Positions 1 to 7,545 are shown, counted from the first letter of the stretch. The stretch: DNA of 11,231 nt from CAYJPK01 sp964372035 (GCA_964372035.1 CAYJPK010000072.1:1-11231); one strand, 5' to 3'. The notes: generated by a model from the letters alone, not told the origin. Made by a program: numbers and translations.

Positions 1-23
1 ACTTGAGCTCTTCGTTTCAACAT
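1..23 (-). CDS. possible start of a divergent gene running off the left edge
   Basis: On the minus strand an ATG at 23-21 is preceded, with a 4-nt gap, by AAGGGG (complement of 28-33), which resembles a ribosome binding site. The frame reads MLKRRAQ and then leaves the window. Only seven codons are visible, so no product can be named. If real, it would be transcribed divergently from ptsG and the AT-rich stretch up to 431 would be a shared promoter region. The call rests only on the start codon and the purine-rich element. Confidence 0.2.
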
Positions 24-292
24 CAATCCCCTTGATTCTTCGAGCAATAGGACTTCTGCTCTTGCTTTTATAGTAATAGTTACAAAATAACCTTATAGGC
101 ACAAAAACTTATATATTGATAAAATTATTTTTTTTATAATAATTATACTTATAGATAGAATTTCACCTTGATAGGCTTAGACACAACTTACATACTATAT
201 ATTTATGTTTAATACAGCATACAGTTTTCAAATATTACGCGTTATAGTCGTATTTTTCCAAAGTAATTTACTTGCAAGTCATTTATCAACTA

Positions 293-324
293 TTGACGTT
301 TATCCCGTTATATGTGAATATAAT
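293..324 (+). promoter_or_regulatory. candidate sigma70-type promoter for ptsG (distal)
   Basis: TTGACG at 293-298 is a near-consensus -35 and TATAAT at 319-324 is a perfect -10. The spacer is 20 bp, longer than the optimal 17, so one of the two elements may be fortuitous in this AT-rich DNA. Confidence 0.35.
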
Positions 325-335
325 TATACGGTTTA

Positions 336-364
336 TTGAGATATATCTGTATAAGATATATCTA
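336..364 (+). promoter_or_regulatory. candidate proximal ptsG promoter overlapping palindromic boxes
   Basis: TTGAGA (336-341) and TATCTA (359-364) are separated by 17 bp, each matching the consensus partially. The same stretch contains AGATATATCT twice, at 339-348 and 354-363. Each copy is a perfect palindrome and they start 15 bp apart. The overlap with possible promoter elements would suit an operator for a regulator of ptsG, but AT-rich sequence produces such palindromes readily. Confidence 0.3.
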
Positions 365-431
365 ACAAATTTTGTTGGTCATTATTTAGCATAGCTATTT
401 TATTTTAAACCATATTTTAAGGAGACCACAG

Positions 432-2549
432 ATGAGTGACCAAGCTTTTGGTGTATTACAACGTGTTGGCCGTTCTTTTATGTTGCCAATTGCTATTTTG
501 CCTGTTGCTGGTTTATTTTTAGGAATAGGTGCATCATTTACTAACCCTACCATGCTAGAGGCTTATGGCCTGACTGAGTTACTTGGACCTGGTACTATAT
601 TACACTCTATTTTAAGTGTTATGTCACAGTGTGGTGATATTGTTTTTGCTAACTTACCTCTAATTTTTGCTATCGGTGTAGCTATTGGCATGGCAAAAAA
701 AGAAAAAGAGATCTCAGCTTTATCATCTGTTGTTGCATTTATGATTATGCATACTGCGATTTCTAGCTTAATTCAAATTACTAATGCTGAATCATTTTTA
801 ATTTCCGGTTCTATCACTTCTGTTATGGGGATTAAATCTCTGCAAATGGGCGTTTTTGGCGGTATGCTAGTCGGTGTTGGCGTTGCTATACTGCATAATA
901 GATTCTATAAGATTGAGCTACCTCAAGTTTTGTCTTTCTTTGGTGGATCAAGATTTGTTCCGATTATATCTGCTATTGTTTATTTATTTGTTGGTATAGC
1001 AATGTTTTATGCTTGGCCGCCAATTCAACAAGGGATTTATGCTGTTGGTGATTTAGTTCAAAAAAGCGGTTATGCTGGAACCTTTATTTATGGCTTTATG
1101 GAAAGAATTTTAATTCCATTTGGTCTTCACCATGTATTTTATTTACCTTTTTGGCAAACTGCACTTGGCGGTACTATGACAATTGATGGTGTAGTTGTTG
1201 AGGGTGCTCAAAATATTTTCTTTGCTCAACTTGCTTCTCCAAATACAACTGAATTTGCTGTTTCAGCTACAAGGTTTATGTCTGGTAAGTTCCCGCTTAT
1301 GATTTTTGGTTTACCTGGTGCTGCTCTTGCTATGTACCATGCAGCAAAGCTTGATAAAAAATCTATAGTGAAGGGACTTTTGCTTTCGGCTGCACTTACT
1401 GCTATGTTAACTGGTATTACTGAACCGATTGAATTTACATTCTTATTTGTAGCACCATTTCTATATATAGTTCATAGTATTGCAGCTGGGCTTGCTTATA
1501 TGTTCATGCATATGTTAAATGTTGGCGTAGGTATGACCTTTTCTGGTGGTATTATTGACTTAACGCTGTACGGGATAATGCAGGGAAATGACAAAACTAA
1601 TTGGCAAATGATTGTTGCTGTTGGCATTGCGTACTTCCTTATCTACTATATATTATTTAGATTTTTCATTTCAATCTTTGGACTTAAAACTCCTGGACGT
1701 GAGGAGGAAGGTGAAGAAACTAAGTTATACACTAAAAAAGATGTCGAAGATCGTAAAAATCAAGAAAATGATAATTTTGCTACTAATGCAATTAGCACAC
1801 TGATTTTAAGTGGTTTAGGTGGTAAAAATAATATTGATGATTTAGACTCTTGTGCAACTAGACTTCGTGTTACAGTTATTAATCCTAGTCTTGTAAACGA
1901 AGCTTTACTAAAGCAGTCCGGTGCTGCTGGTGTTGTGGCTAAGGGTGAAGGGATTCAGGTTATTTATGGTCCAAGAGTTAGTGTTATTAAATCAAACCTT
2001 GTTGACTTTATGGATAGTCCTGAAAGTGATAATTTACACTTACCGACAACTAATAATATAGCTGAAACACCTACAAATATAGCAACTAAAAAAATAACTA
2101 CTACTATTTTAAAAGCTCCAATTATTGGGCGGGCAGCTTCTTTATCAGAAACTCCTGATGAATCTTTCGCTCAAGGTATGATTGGTAAAGGCGTTGTTAT
2201 TTTCCCTACAAAAGGTGAGCTCTACTCTCCGTGTGATGCAAATGTTACCTTTGTATTTCCGTCAAACCACGCTGTTGGTATTACAAGTGAATGCGGTTTA
2301 GAAATATTACTTCATATTGGTATTGATACTGTTGAACTTGATGGCGCACCATTTGAAATGCTTATTAAAGATGGTGAGACTATAAAACAAGGTCAGTTAA
2401 TTGCAAAATTTGACATGAAAGCTATTGAAGATGCAGGCAAACAAACTGCAACCCCAATGGTAATCACTAATCTAACTGATGAGCAAAATGTTGAACTGTT
2501 AATTCAAGGTGAAGTAGATCAAAATATGGATCTATTAAAAATCTCATAA
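432..2549 (+). CDS. ptsG: PTS glucose-type permease, EIICBA fusion
   Basis: Inner-membrane permease that imports and phosphorylates a hexose, most likely glucose. The 705 residues are close to Bacillus PtsG (about 700). The EIIC membrane domain (about 1-425) begins with VLQRVGRSFMLPIAILPVAG, holds the substrate-site motif GITEPIEF near 328-335 (Glu331) and ends at LKTPGR (418-423). EIIB follows (about 447-530), with phospho-accepting Cys474 in the motif CATRLRV. After a Thr/Asn-rich linker comes EIIA (about 558-705), with phosphorylated His628 in LLHIGIDTV and its partner His613 in SNHAVG, spaced 15 apart as in E. coli EIIA-Glc. The start is supported by AAGGAGA six bases upstream. Glucose is favoured over N-acetylglucosamine because segments such as PFGLHHVFYLPFW match glucose permeases better than NagE; this is recalled family knowledge, not a search. 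ptsH and ptsI follow on the same strand. Confidence 0.9.
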   Translation: MSDQAFGVLQRVGRSFMLPIAILPVAGLFLGIGASFTNPTMLEAYGLTELLGPGTILHSILSVMSQCGDIVFANLPLIFAIGVAIGMAKKEKEISALSSVVAFMIMHTAISSLIQITNAESFLISGSITSVMGIKSLQMGVFGGMLVGVGVAILHNRFYKIELPQVLSFFGGSRFVPIISAIVYLFVGIAMFYAWPPIQQGIYAVGDLVQKSGYAGTFIYGFMERILIPFGLHHVFYLPFWQTALGGTMTIDGVVVEGAQNIFFAQLASPNTTEFAVSATRFMSGKFPLMIFGLPGAALAMYHAAKLDKKSIVKGLLLSAALTAMLTGITEPIEFTFLFVAPFLYIVHSIAAGLAYMFMHMLNVGVGMTFSGGIIDLTLYGIMQGNDKTNWQMIVAVGIAYFLIYYILFRFFISIFGLKTPGREEEGEETKLYTKKDVEDRKNQENDNFATNAISTLILSGLGGKNNIDDLDSCATRLRVTVINPSLVNEALLKQSGAAGVVAKGEGIQVIYGPRVSVIKSNLVDFMDSPESDNLHLPTTNNIAETPTNIATKKITTTILKAPIIGRAASLSETPDESFAQGMIGKGVVIFPTKGELYSPCDANVTFVFPSNHAVGITSECGLEILLHIGIDTVELDGAPFEMLIKDGETIKQGQLIAKFDMKAIEDAGKQTATPMVITNLTDEQNVELLIQGEVDQNMDLLKIS

Positions 2550-2573
2550 GGCTTAGATTTAAAATAAGCTGTT

Positions 2574-2623
2574 AAAAGACTGGTATGTATTTTAGAATGT
2601 GATTCGAATATGACCAGTCTTTT
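2574..2623 (+). terminator. factor-independent terminator after ptsG
   Basis: AAAAGACTGGT (2574-2584) pairs over 11 bp with ACCAGTCTTTT (2613-2623), and the T run continues to 2625. The 28-nt loop contains the self-complementary ATTCGAAT. It lies 25 bp past the ptsG stop, so ptsG is probably transcribed at least partly separately from ptsHI. The A run on the other arm could also allow termination on the minus strand. Confidence 0.8.
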
Positions 2624-2729
2624 TTGTTGATTTTAAAAGACTTTGAAATTTAGCTTTATAAATATTGCAATAAACTAGTTGTTCTGATAAATTATTTCTA
2701 ATCAAATTTACTTAAGTACAGGAGAATTT

Positions 2730-2987
2730 ATGCAAACATTAACTTATACAATAAAAGATGAATTAGGTATTCACGCAAGACCTGCTGGGCTTTTAGTTAA
2801 AGAATTGCAGTCCTTTGCATCGCAAATAACAATTGCAAAGGGCGATAAAAAAGCTGATGGCAAAAAATTATTTACTGTTATGGCCTTAGCAGCAAAAAAA
2901 GGTGATGAAATAACTTTAACTATTGAAGGTGATGATGAAGAAAAAGCATGTTTATTTGCTAAAGAATTTTTAGAAAACAACTTATAG
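2730..2987 (+). CDS. ptsH: HPr, phosphocarrier protein of the PTS
   Basis: Small cytoplasmic phosphocarrier that takes phosphate from enzyme I and gives it to EIIA. At 85 residues it has the normal HPr length. The active-site motif GIHARPAG is intact, with the phosphorylated His at position 15 and Arg17 beside it. Alignment through the VMALAAKKGDEI segment puts Lys at position 46, where both Bacillus and E. coli HPr have Ser46, so regulation by HPr kinase at that site looks impossible. The start is set by AGGAGA just upstream of the ATG. The 180-bp gap after ptsG contains a terminator and weak promoter-like elements (TTGCAA 2665-2670, TAAATT 2688-2693, 17 bp apart), so ptsH may have its own promoter. 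A 111-bp gap separates it from ptsI. Confidence 0.95.
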   Translation: MQTLTYTIKDELGIHARPAGLLVKELQSFASQITIAKGDKKADGKKLFTVMALAAKKGDEITLTIEGDDEEKACLFAKEFLENNL

Positions 2988-3098
2988 GATCTTAGTTTAA
3001 AATTTGTTTTCACTTAATCTGTTTTCGCCTTATGTTTATAAATTACTACTAGACTGTTTAATAAGTTCTAACAGTTAGATGCGATTAAGGAGTAAAAA

Positions 3099-4715
3099 AT
3101 GCTAATACTGCGCGGTAAAGGTGTTTCAAAAGGAATTGCAATTGGTAAAATTTATTTTGCGTCGCAACAAAGTCTGGAGCTTGAATTTGATGCGATAAGT
3201 GATGTTGATAAAGAGTTAGCTCTTTTTGAAAGTGCCAGAGAAAAGGCAATTGAGCAGCTTGGTATTATTGCAAAAAAAGCAGAAGAAAAACTTGGTTCTG
3301 AAAATGCTCAGCTTTTTGAAGTTCACCAAATGATGCTTGATGACCTTGACTATCGTGAAGCTATCACTAATGAAATAAAGAATAATAAGGCTTGTGCTCC
3401 TTATGCTGTTAGCAAGGCGGCAAAGCAGTTTGCACAAATATTCTCTGAAATGGACGATGAATACATGAAAGCTCGTGCGCTTGATGTGCAAGATATTTCA
3501 CGCCGTGTTATTGAAATTCTATTAAATAAACAAAGCTCTGATAATCTTGACGAAGCTTGTATTTTTGCAAGTGATGATTTTACCCCTAGCGAAACTGCCC
3601 AATTTGATAGGGATATTGTGCTTGGACTTGCAACTTCAAAGGGAAGTAAAAATTCTCACACTGCAATTTTTGCAAGAACACTTGGGCTACCTGCAGTTAT
3701 TGGTTTAGAAGATGCTTTAAAGAAAGAGTACAATAATCAACTTGCAATTATTGATGGTGAAGATGGGACCCTTATTATTAAGCCTGACGAAAAGATGCTT
3801 GAGGAAAAAACGCTCAAGAAAAATCTTTTAGAAAGTGAATCCACTAAACTTGAAGCTTTTAGGGGCAAAGAAACTATTACAAAATCAGGTAAAAAAATAA
3901 AGCTTTGTGCAAACATTGGTTCACTATCTGATGTTGAGGAAGTACTAAAGAACGATGCTGAAGGTATTGGGCTTTTTCGAAGTGAATTTTTATACCTTGA
4001 AAGCAATGATTACCCTAGTGAAGAAGCGCAGTACAGTGCCTATAGTGCTGTTGCAAAAAAAATGGGTGACAAACAAGTTATCATTCGTACCTTAGACATT
4101 GGTGCTGATAAGCAAGCTGATTATTTTAACTTACCTCATGAAGAAAATCCTGCTCTTGGTATGAGAGCTATTCGTATTTGCCTTACACGTCCTGAGATTT
4201 TCAAAACACAATTACGAGCAATATATAGAGCATCAATTTTTGGCAATATATACATTATGTTACCAATGATTACTTCTGTAGATGAAGTGCTTAAAGCAAA
4301 AGCAATTATAGAGGAAGTTAAGGCTGATTTAAGTGCTGAACATATTGAGTTTAATCCTAATATCCCTGTTGGAATTATGATTGAAACTCCTGCTGCGGCA
4401 ATTATTAGTGATTTACTTGCTAAAGAAGTTGATTTCTTTAGCATGGGAACAAATGACTTAACACAATATACCCTTGCTGTTGATAGACAAAACGAAAGCA
4501 TTTCAGAATTTGCAAATACCCATCACCCTGCTCTTTTGCGATTAATTGAAATGGTTTGCAAAAACGCTCATGAAAATGGTATTTGGACTGGGATATGTGG
4601 TGAGCTTGGCGCAGACCAAGAGCTTGCAGAATTTTTTGTTAAAGTAGGTGTTGATGAGCTTTCAGTTACTCCGTCTGCTGTATTAGCAACTCGTGCTAAA
4701 CTTTCAGAAATTTAA
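3099..4715 (+). CDS. ptsI: PTS enzyme I, phosphoenolpyruvate-protein phosphotransferase
   Basis: Cytoplasmic first enzyme of the PTS. It autophosphorylates from phosphoenolpyruvate and passes the phosphate to HPr. The N-terminal part (about 1-240) contains the HPr-binding region and the swivelling phospho-His domain, with His187 in the motif KNSHTAIFAR. The C-terminal PEP-binding barrel shows EGIGLFRSEFLYL, RTLDIGADK, GIMIETPAAA and MGTNDLTQYTLAVDR, and catalytic Cys500 in GICGELG. At 538 residues it is about 35 shorter than the E. coli and Bacillus enzymes: it stops at ATRAKLSEI, where those proteins carry a further helical tail. The frame is otherwise intact and ends at a good terminator, so this looks like a naturally short form. 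The start is supported by AAGGAG seven bases upstream. It probably forms an operon with ptsH. Confidence 0.95.
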   Translation: MLILRGKGVSKGIAIGKIYFASQQSLELEFDAISDVDKELALFESAREKAIEQLGIIAKKAEEKLGSENAQLFEVHQMMLDDLDYREAITNEIKNNKACAPYAVSKAAKQFAQIFSEMDDEYMKARALDVQDISRRVIEILLNKQSSDNLDEACIFASDDFTPSETAQFDRDIVLGLATSKGSKNSHTAIFARTLGLPAVIGLEDALKKEYNNQLAIIDGEDGTLIIKPDEKMLEEKTLKKNLLESESTKLEAFRGKETITKSGKKIKLCANIGSLSDVEEVLKNDAEGIGLFRSEFLYLESNDYPSEEAQYSAYSAVAKKMGDKQVIIRTLDIGADKQADYFNLPHEENPALGMRAIRICLTRPEIFKTQLRAIYRASIFGNIYIMLPMITSVDEVLKAKAIIEEVKADLSAEHIEFNPNIPVGIMIETPAAAIISDLLAKEVDFFSMGTNDLTQYTLAVDRQNESISEFANTHHPALLRLIEMVCKNAHENGIWTGICGELGADQELAEFFVKVGVDELSVTPSAVLATRAKLSEI

Positions 4716-4735
4716 TTTAAATATTACAAAGCTTT

Positions 4736-4767
4736 AACTGTCAGAATTAATTTATATTCTGGCAGTT
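4736..4767 (+). terminator. ptsI terminator hairpin overlapping the end of the MATE gene
   Basis: AACTGTCAGAAT (4736-4747) pairs with ATTCTGGCAGTT (4756-4767) over 12 bp with one G-T wobble. The loop is 8 nt and further T residues follow to 4770. The right arm and part of the loop also encode the C-terminus of the convergent MATE gene, whose stop codon (4752-4754) is in the loop. No T run is present in minus orientation, so it mainly serves the pts operon. Confidence 0.8.
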
Positions 4768-6074
4768 TTTGTTTTAAGAAAAAACAAGCAAAGAGCTATC
4801 GTTAAAAACTCTGCTACAGGTGCAGCGAGCCAAAGACCTGTTATTCCAAGTAAATTTGGTAAAAGAAGAATGAAACCACAATAAAAAATAAAGGTTCTAG
4901 CAAATGAGATTGCAAATGCAATCTTTCCATTTAATAACGCCACAAAATAAGCTGAACAAAAAATATTAAAGCCCTCTACTAAAAATGAAAATGCAAAAAT
5001 TTTCATGCCAATATTTGCAATTTCAACGACTTTAAGATTATCTTTTGCAAAAAATAAAATTAAACTTTCTGAGTAAAAATACGCCCAAATAAAAATAGAG
5101 ATTGATAGGATTGTTATTTTGATAGCAGATAAATTAAATAATTTTCGGATATTATCATAGTTTTCATTACCAAAATTATAACTAAACAAAGAGCCTACTC
5201 CATTACCATAACCAATAAAGGCAGATAAAAACAAAAACTGAGCATAAAGAATAATTGTAATAGCTGCAACCCCATCAGGTCCAACAAATTTCATCATTGT
5301 TATGTTATATAGGTAGGTTATAAGAGCACCTGCGAAGCTGTTCACCATTGCTGAAGAGCCATTTACCATAGCTTGAAAAATAGCTTTAAAGTCATAACTT
5401 GGCTTACAAAAATATAGGATTTGATTTTTATTAAAACTAAAATAAGCCAAACTAAAAACTGTTGGAATTAAAAAGCCAATCCCTGTAGCAAGTGCCGCTC
5501 CAAAAAGTCCAAGATTAAAAATCACTATGAAAATGTAATCAAAGGCTATATTGCTTACACCTCCAACAAAAATAATCATGAGCCCTAAAGATGGTTTTCC
5601 TGCTGTCACAAAATAATGTTGAAAAAGTATTTGCACAAAACAGCATGGCATAAAAATAAATAGAGGTAAGGCGTATTCTAAGCAATAATCATATATTTGC
5701 TCATTTGAACCTAGCAAAATAACCAATTCACCCCTAAAAAGTAAACATAGAAAAGCAATAGTACAGCCAATTGTAATCCCAGTATAAACTAGTAATGAAA
5801 ATAGCTGCCTAGCTTTTTGATTTTCATTTCTTCCCATGGTAGCCGCAACCATTGCACCTCCGCCTTGAGCAAGCATAAGGGCTATTGCGATTAAAGTCGT
5901 TAGTGTTGGATATACTATATTAAGGGCTGATAAAGCGTCAGTATTAACAAATCTCGCGACAAATACACCATCTACCATAATGTAAAAAGAAATAAACATC
6001 ATGGTAAAAATACTTGGAGCACAAAATCTTAATAAATTACTTGCGGTTATAGATATATTAAGTGGGTTACTCAT
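4752..6074 (-). CDS. MATE-family multidrug/cation efflux pump
   Basis: Inner-membrane antiporter of 440 residues, the usual MATE length, with about 12 hydrophobic segments in two related halves. MATE hallmarks visible are the N-terminal region with FISFYIMVDGVFVARFVNTD followed by ALNIVYP, the AQGGGAMVAATMGRNE loop typical of DinF/MepA-like members, and the second-half counterpart FVGPDGVAAITI with the GNGVGSLFSYNFGNEN loop. Family members export drugs, dyes or metabolites in exchange for Na+ or H+; the substrate cannot be told here. The ATG overlaps the stop of the upstream MarR gene by 8 nt (ATGAGTAA) and no strong ribosome binding site precedes it, suggesting translational coupling. It is the third gene of an efflux operon, and its 3' end overlaps the ptsI terminator. 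Confidence 0.9.
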   Translation of the reverse strand: MSNPLNISITASNLLRFCAPSIFTMMFISFYIMVDGVFVARFVNTDALSALNIVYPTLTTLIAIALMLAQGGGAMVAATMGRNENQKARQLFSLLVYTGITIGCTIAFLCLLFRGELVILLGSNEQIYDYCLEYALPLFIFMPCCFVQILFQHYFVTAGKPSLGLMIIFVGGVSNIAFDYIFIVIFNLGLFGAALATGIGFLIPTVFSLAYFSFNKNQILYFCKPSYDFKAIFQAMVNGSSAMVNSFAGALITYLYNITMMKFVGPDGVAAITIILYAQFLFLSAFIGYGNGVGSLFSYNFGNENYDNIRKLFNLSAIKITILSISIFIWAYFYSESLILFFAKDNLKVVEIANIGMKIFAFSFLVEGFNIFCSAYFVALLNGKIAFAISFARTFIFYCGFILLLPNLLGITGLWLAAPVAEFLTIALCLFFLKTKTARI

Positions 6075-6504
6075 CTATTTTATCATAGGCTATATTTTTA
6101 TTAAAAGCTTTCAGTACATCAAAAAAATTGTTTATATCTTTTTTCTTAAATTTCTTTCTAAGTTCTTCAATGATGTTTTCAAAGTTGTGTTCACTCTGTT
6201 TATAAATACTAGCAATTTCATCTTTCAAAGATAAATAAAAAATTCTTTTATCTTCAGAGCTTTGGATTTTTTCAATTAGCCCTTGGCGCTCAAATTCTTT
6301 GATTTTTAAAGTCACTGCTGATTTTGTAACACCTAAAGCTTTAGCTAGAAGCGACACTGTACAATTTGTATTTTGATAAATTAAATCTAAATATAATAAA
6401 CTATTATGAGTAAGACTTATTGAGTTTAAATTACTATTTAAAAGGTACAGTTTATTTAAAGCCATGTTTAAGTAAAGTTTGTCTAGTCCATTTTTATTTT
6501 TCAT
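6067..6504 (-). CDS. MarR-family transcriptional regulator
   Basis: Cytoplasmic DNA-binding regulator of 145 residues, normal for the family. The winged helix-turn-helix is clear: TVSLLAKALGVTKSAVTLKI is the helix-turn-helix, followed by EFERQGLIEKIQSSEDKRIFYLSL, with the Asp-Lys-Arg of the wing as in MarR proteins. N- and C-terminal helices would form the dimer interface. Members usually repress their own operon and release DNA when a small ligand binds. Being between the EamA and MATE transporter genes (11 bp after the first, 8-nt overlap with the second) it probably controls this unit. AAAAGG about eight bases before the ATG is a usable ribosome binding site and abuts the stop codon of the upstream gene. 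Ligand and operator are unknown. Confidence 0.9.
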   Translation of the reverse strand: MKNKNGLDKLYLNMALNKLYLLNSNLNSISLTHNSLLYLDLIYQNTNCTVSLLAKALGVTKSAVTLKIKEFERQGLIEKIQSSEDKRIFYLSLKDEIASIYKQSEHNFENIIEELRKKFKKKDINNFFDVLKAFNKNIAYDKIDE

Positions 6505-6515
6505 AACAACACCTT

Positions 6516-7418
6516 TTAATTTTTAATTTTTTGTTTTTCTTCATTACTCACTTTTTCTGGCATACCAGCAATAATTGAGCCTAGAACAACAATGACACTA
6601 CCAAAATACTGCAAAGCAGATAGACGCTCATGAAACACTATATGACCAAGCAACATTATAAATACAGGAAACAAAGTCTGTAGTAAACTTATATATGCTG
6701 CTTTGATGCTAACTAAGGCCTGATTATAAATAACATAGCCAAAGCAAATTGAAAATAAGCCTACATAAATAACAATAAAATACAGGCTAATTGGCGTTTC
6801 TGAGCTTGGCAAATTTGCTAGAAAAAACGGCGTTTGAATAACGGTTGAAATTAAAGCTTGTGCAAAAAGTAAAAAATATGGTGTATAATAACCACGTAAA
6901 CGCTTAATTATCATAGCATAAAAAACTGCACATAACATTGAGATAAAAGCTAAAGTATTTCCAAGAAGTGGATTAGGTGCAAAACTCGTATCAACCTTAA
7001 TGAAAACTATTAAACTCACTCCAATTATAGCAGTCACAATGCCAAATATCGCCTTTTTACGAATTTTTTCCTTAAAAAATATCCATGCAAAAAGAGCTAT
7101 TGCCATAGGCATACACGCAAAAATCATTCCCGATTGTGATGCCGTGGTTAATTTTAAGCCATAGCTTTGTAAGCCAATAATGGTTATTGGGTCTAAAAGA
7201 GTCATTAATAGCAACCACTTATAATCTTCACGTCTAATTATTGGAAAACCCATTTTTTTAGCGGCATAGCCAAATATTAAGAGTGGGGGGATCATTCGAA
7301 TTGTCATAATATGAATCGGCTCAAGGTATTCACATACATATTTTATTGAAATAAAACCAGTACTCCACACGAAATTTGTGAGAACTAAAAGCAATACCAT
7401 TTTTATGCCTGAACCCAT
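6516..7418 (-). CDS. EamA/DMT-family membrane transporter
   Basis: Inner-membrane permease of the drug/metabolite transporter superfamily. Its 300 residues form about ten membrane segments in two EamA repeats (roughly 8-140 and 153-287). Each repeat ends in the familiar pattern of a charged loop then a helix: FFKEKIRKKAIFGIVTAIIG and FHERLSALQYFGSVIVVLGS. The short Lys-rich C-terminus (EEKQKIKN) should be cytoplasmic. Such proteins usually export amino acids, nucleosides or drugs; the substrate is not predictable. The start is supported by GAGGT upstream of the ATG. It is the first gene of the operon and ends 11 bp before the MarR gene, whose ribosome binding site touches this stop codon. Confidence 0.88.
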   Translation of the reverse strand: MGSGIKMVLLLVLTNFVWSTGFISIKYVCEYLEPIHIMTIRMIPPLLIFGYAAKKMGFPIIRREDYKWLLLMTLLDPITIIGLQSYGLKLTTASQSGMIFACMPMAIALFAWIFFKEKIRKKAIFGIVTAIIGVSLIVFIKVDTSFAPNPLLGNTLAFISMLCAVFYAMIIKRLRGYYTPYFLLFAQALISTVIQTPFFLANLPSSETPISLYFIVIYVGLFSICFGYVIYNQALVSIKAAYISLLQTLFPVFIMLLGHIVFHERLSALQYFGSVIVVLGSIIAGMPEKVSNEEKQKIKN

Positions 7419-7433
7419 GACTACCTCTTTAAT

Positions 7434-7450
7434 AAGCTTTTAACAAGCTT
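7434..7450. promoter_or_regulatory. candidate operator for the efflux operon
   Basis: Two AAGCTT palindromes (7434-7439 and 7445-7450) are separated by 5 bp, forming a 17-bp dyad between a candidate promoter and the EamA ribosome binding site. Size and position suit a MarR-type operator, but this is inference from symmetry alone. Confidence 0.3.
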
Positions 7451-7463
7451 TATAGAATAGCTT

Positions 7464-7491
7464 AGTCTAACTATTTTTAAATTATTTGCAA
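7464..7491 (-). promoter_or_regulatory. candidate promoter for the EamA-MarR-MATE operon
   Basis: Read on the minus strand, TTGCAA (7491-7486) and TAGACT (7469-7464) lie 16 bp apart, each matching four of six consensus bases. The -10 lies within a small dyad TTAG-T-CTAA (7462-7470). The start of transcription would fall just ahead of the AAGCTT dyad. Upstream, toward 7522, there is a G6 run followed by T7 (plus orientation, weak stem AAAGC/GCTTT at 7498-7518) whose role is unclear. Confidence 0.3.
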
Positions 7492-7545
7492 GTGCTTAAA
7501 GCTGGCTTGGGGGGCTTTTTTTATTATAATCTATTAATTCTATAT

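Larger units (their letters stand above)
24..431. other. AT-rich intergenic region upstream of ptsG
   Basis: No convincing gene is seen in these roughly 400 bases. A plus-strand frame open from the left edge stops at 71-73 and is leucine-rich, but nothing supports it as coding. The region carries two candidate promoters (293-324 and 336-364), a pair of identical palindromic decamers (339-348 and 354-363), and a short dyad AACAAA-T-TTTGTT at 364-376. The ptsG ribosome binding site AAGGAGA lies at 419-425. I see no clear factor-independent terminator or long leader hairpin before ptsG, so GlcT-type antitermination as in Bacillus is not evident. Confidence 0.6.

Noticed and set aside
2..73. Leucine-rich plus-strand frame open from the left edge, possibly the end of a membrane protein or transposase
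   Set aside because: Only 23 codons, no recognisable motif and no terminator after the stop; likely chance.
1612..1803. 63-codon frame within ptsG, and minus-strand frames within ptsH and ptsI (2771-3013, 3216-3491, 3737-4006, 4136-4501)
   Set aside because: All lie inside genes with unambiguous family motifs on the plus strand.
3053..3075. Inverted repeat ACTGTT/AACAGT between ptsH and ptsI as a terminator
   Set aside because: Six-bp stem with no T run; too weak to separate the two genes.
6001..6234. Plus-strand frame across the MATE/MarR junction
   Set aside because: Antisense to two well-supported genes; its hydrophobic content mirrors AT-rich coding on the other strand.
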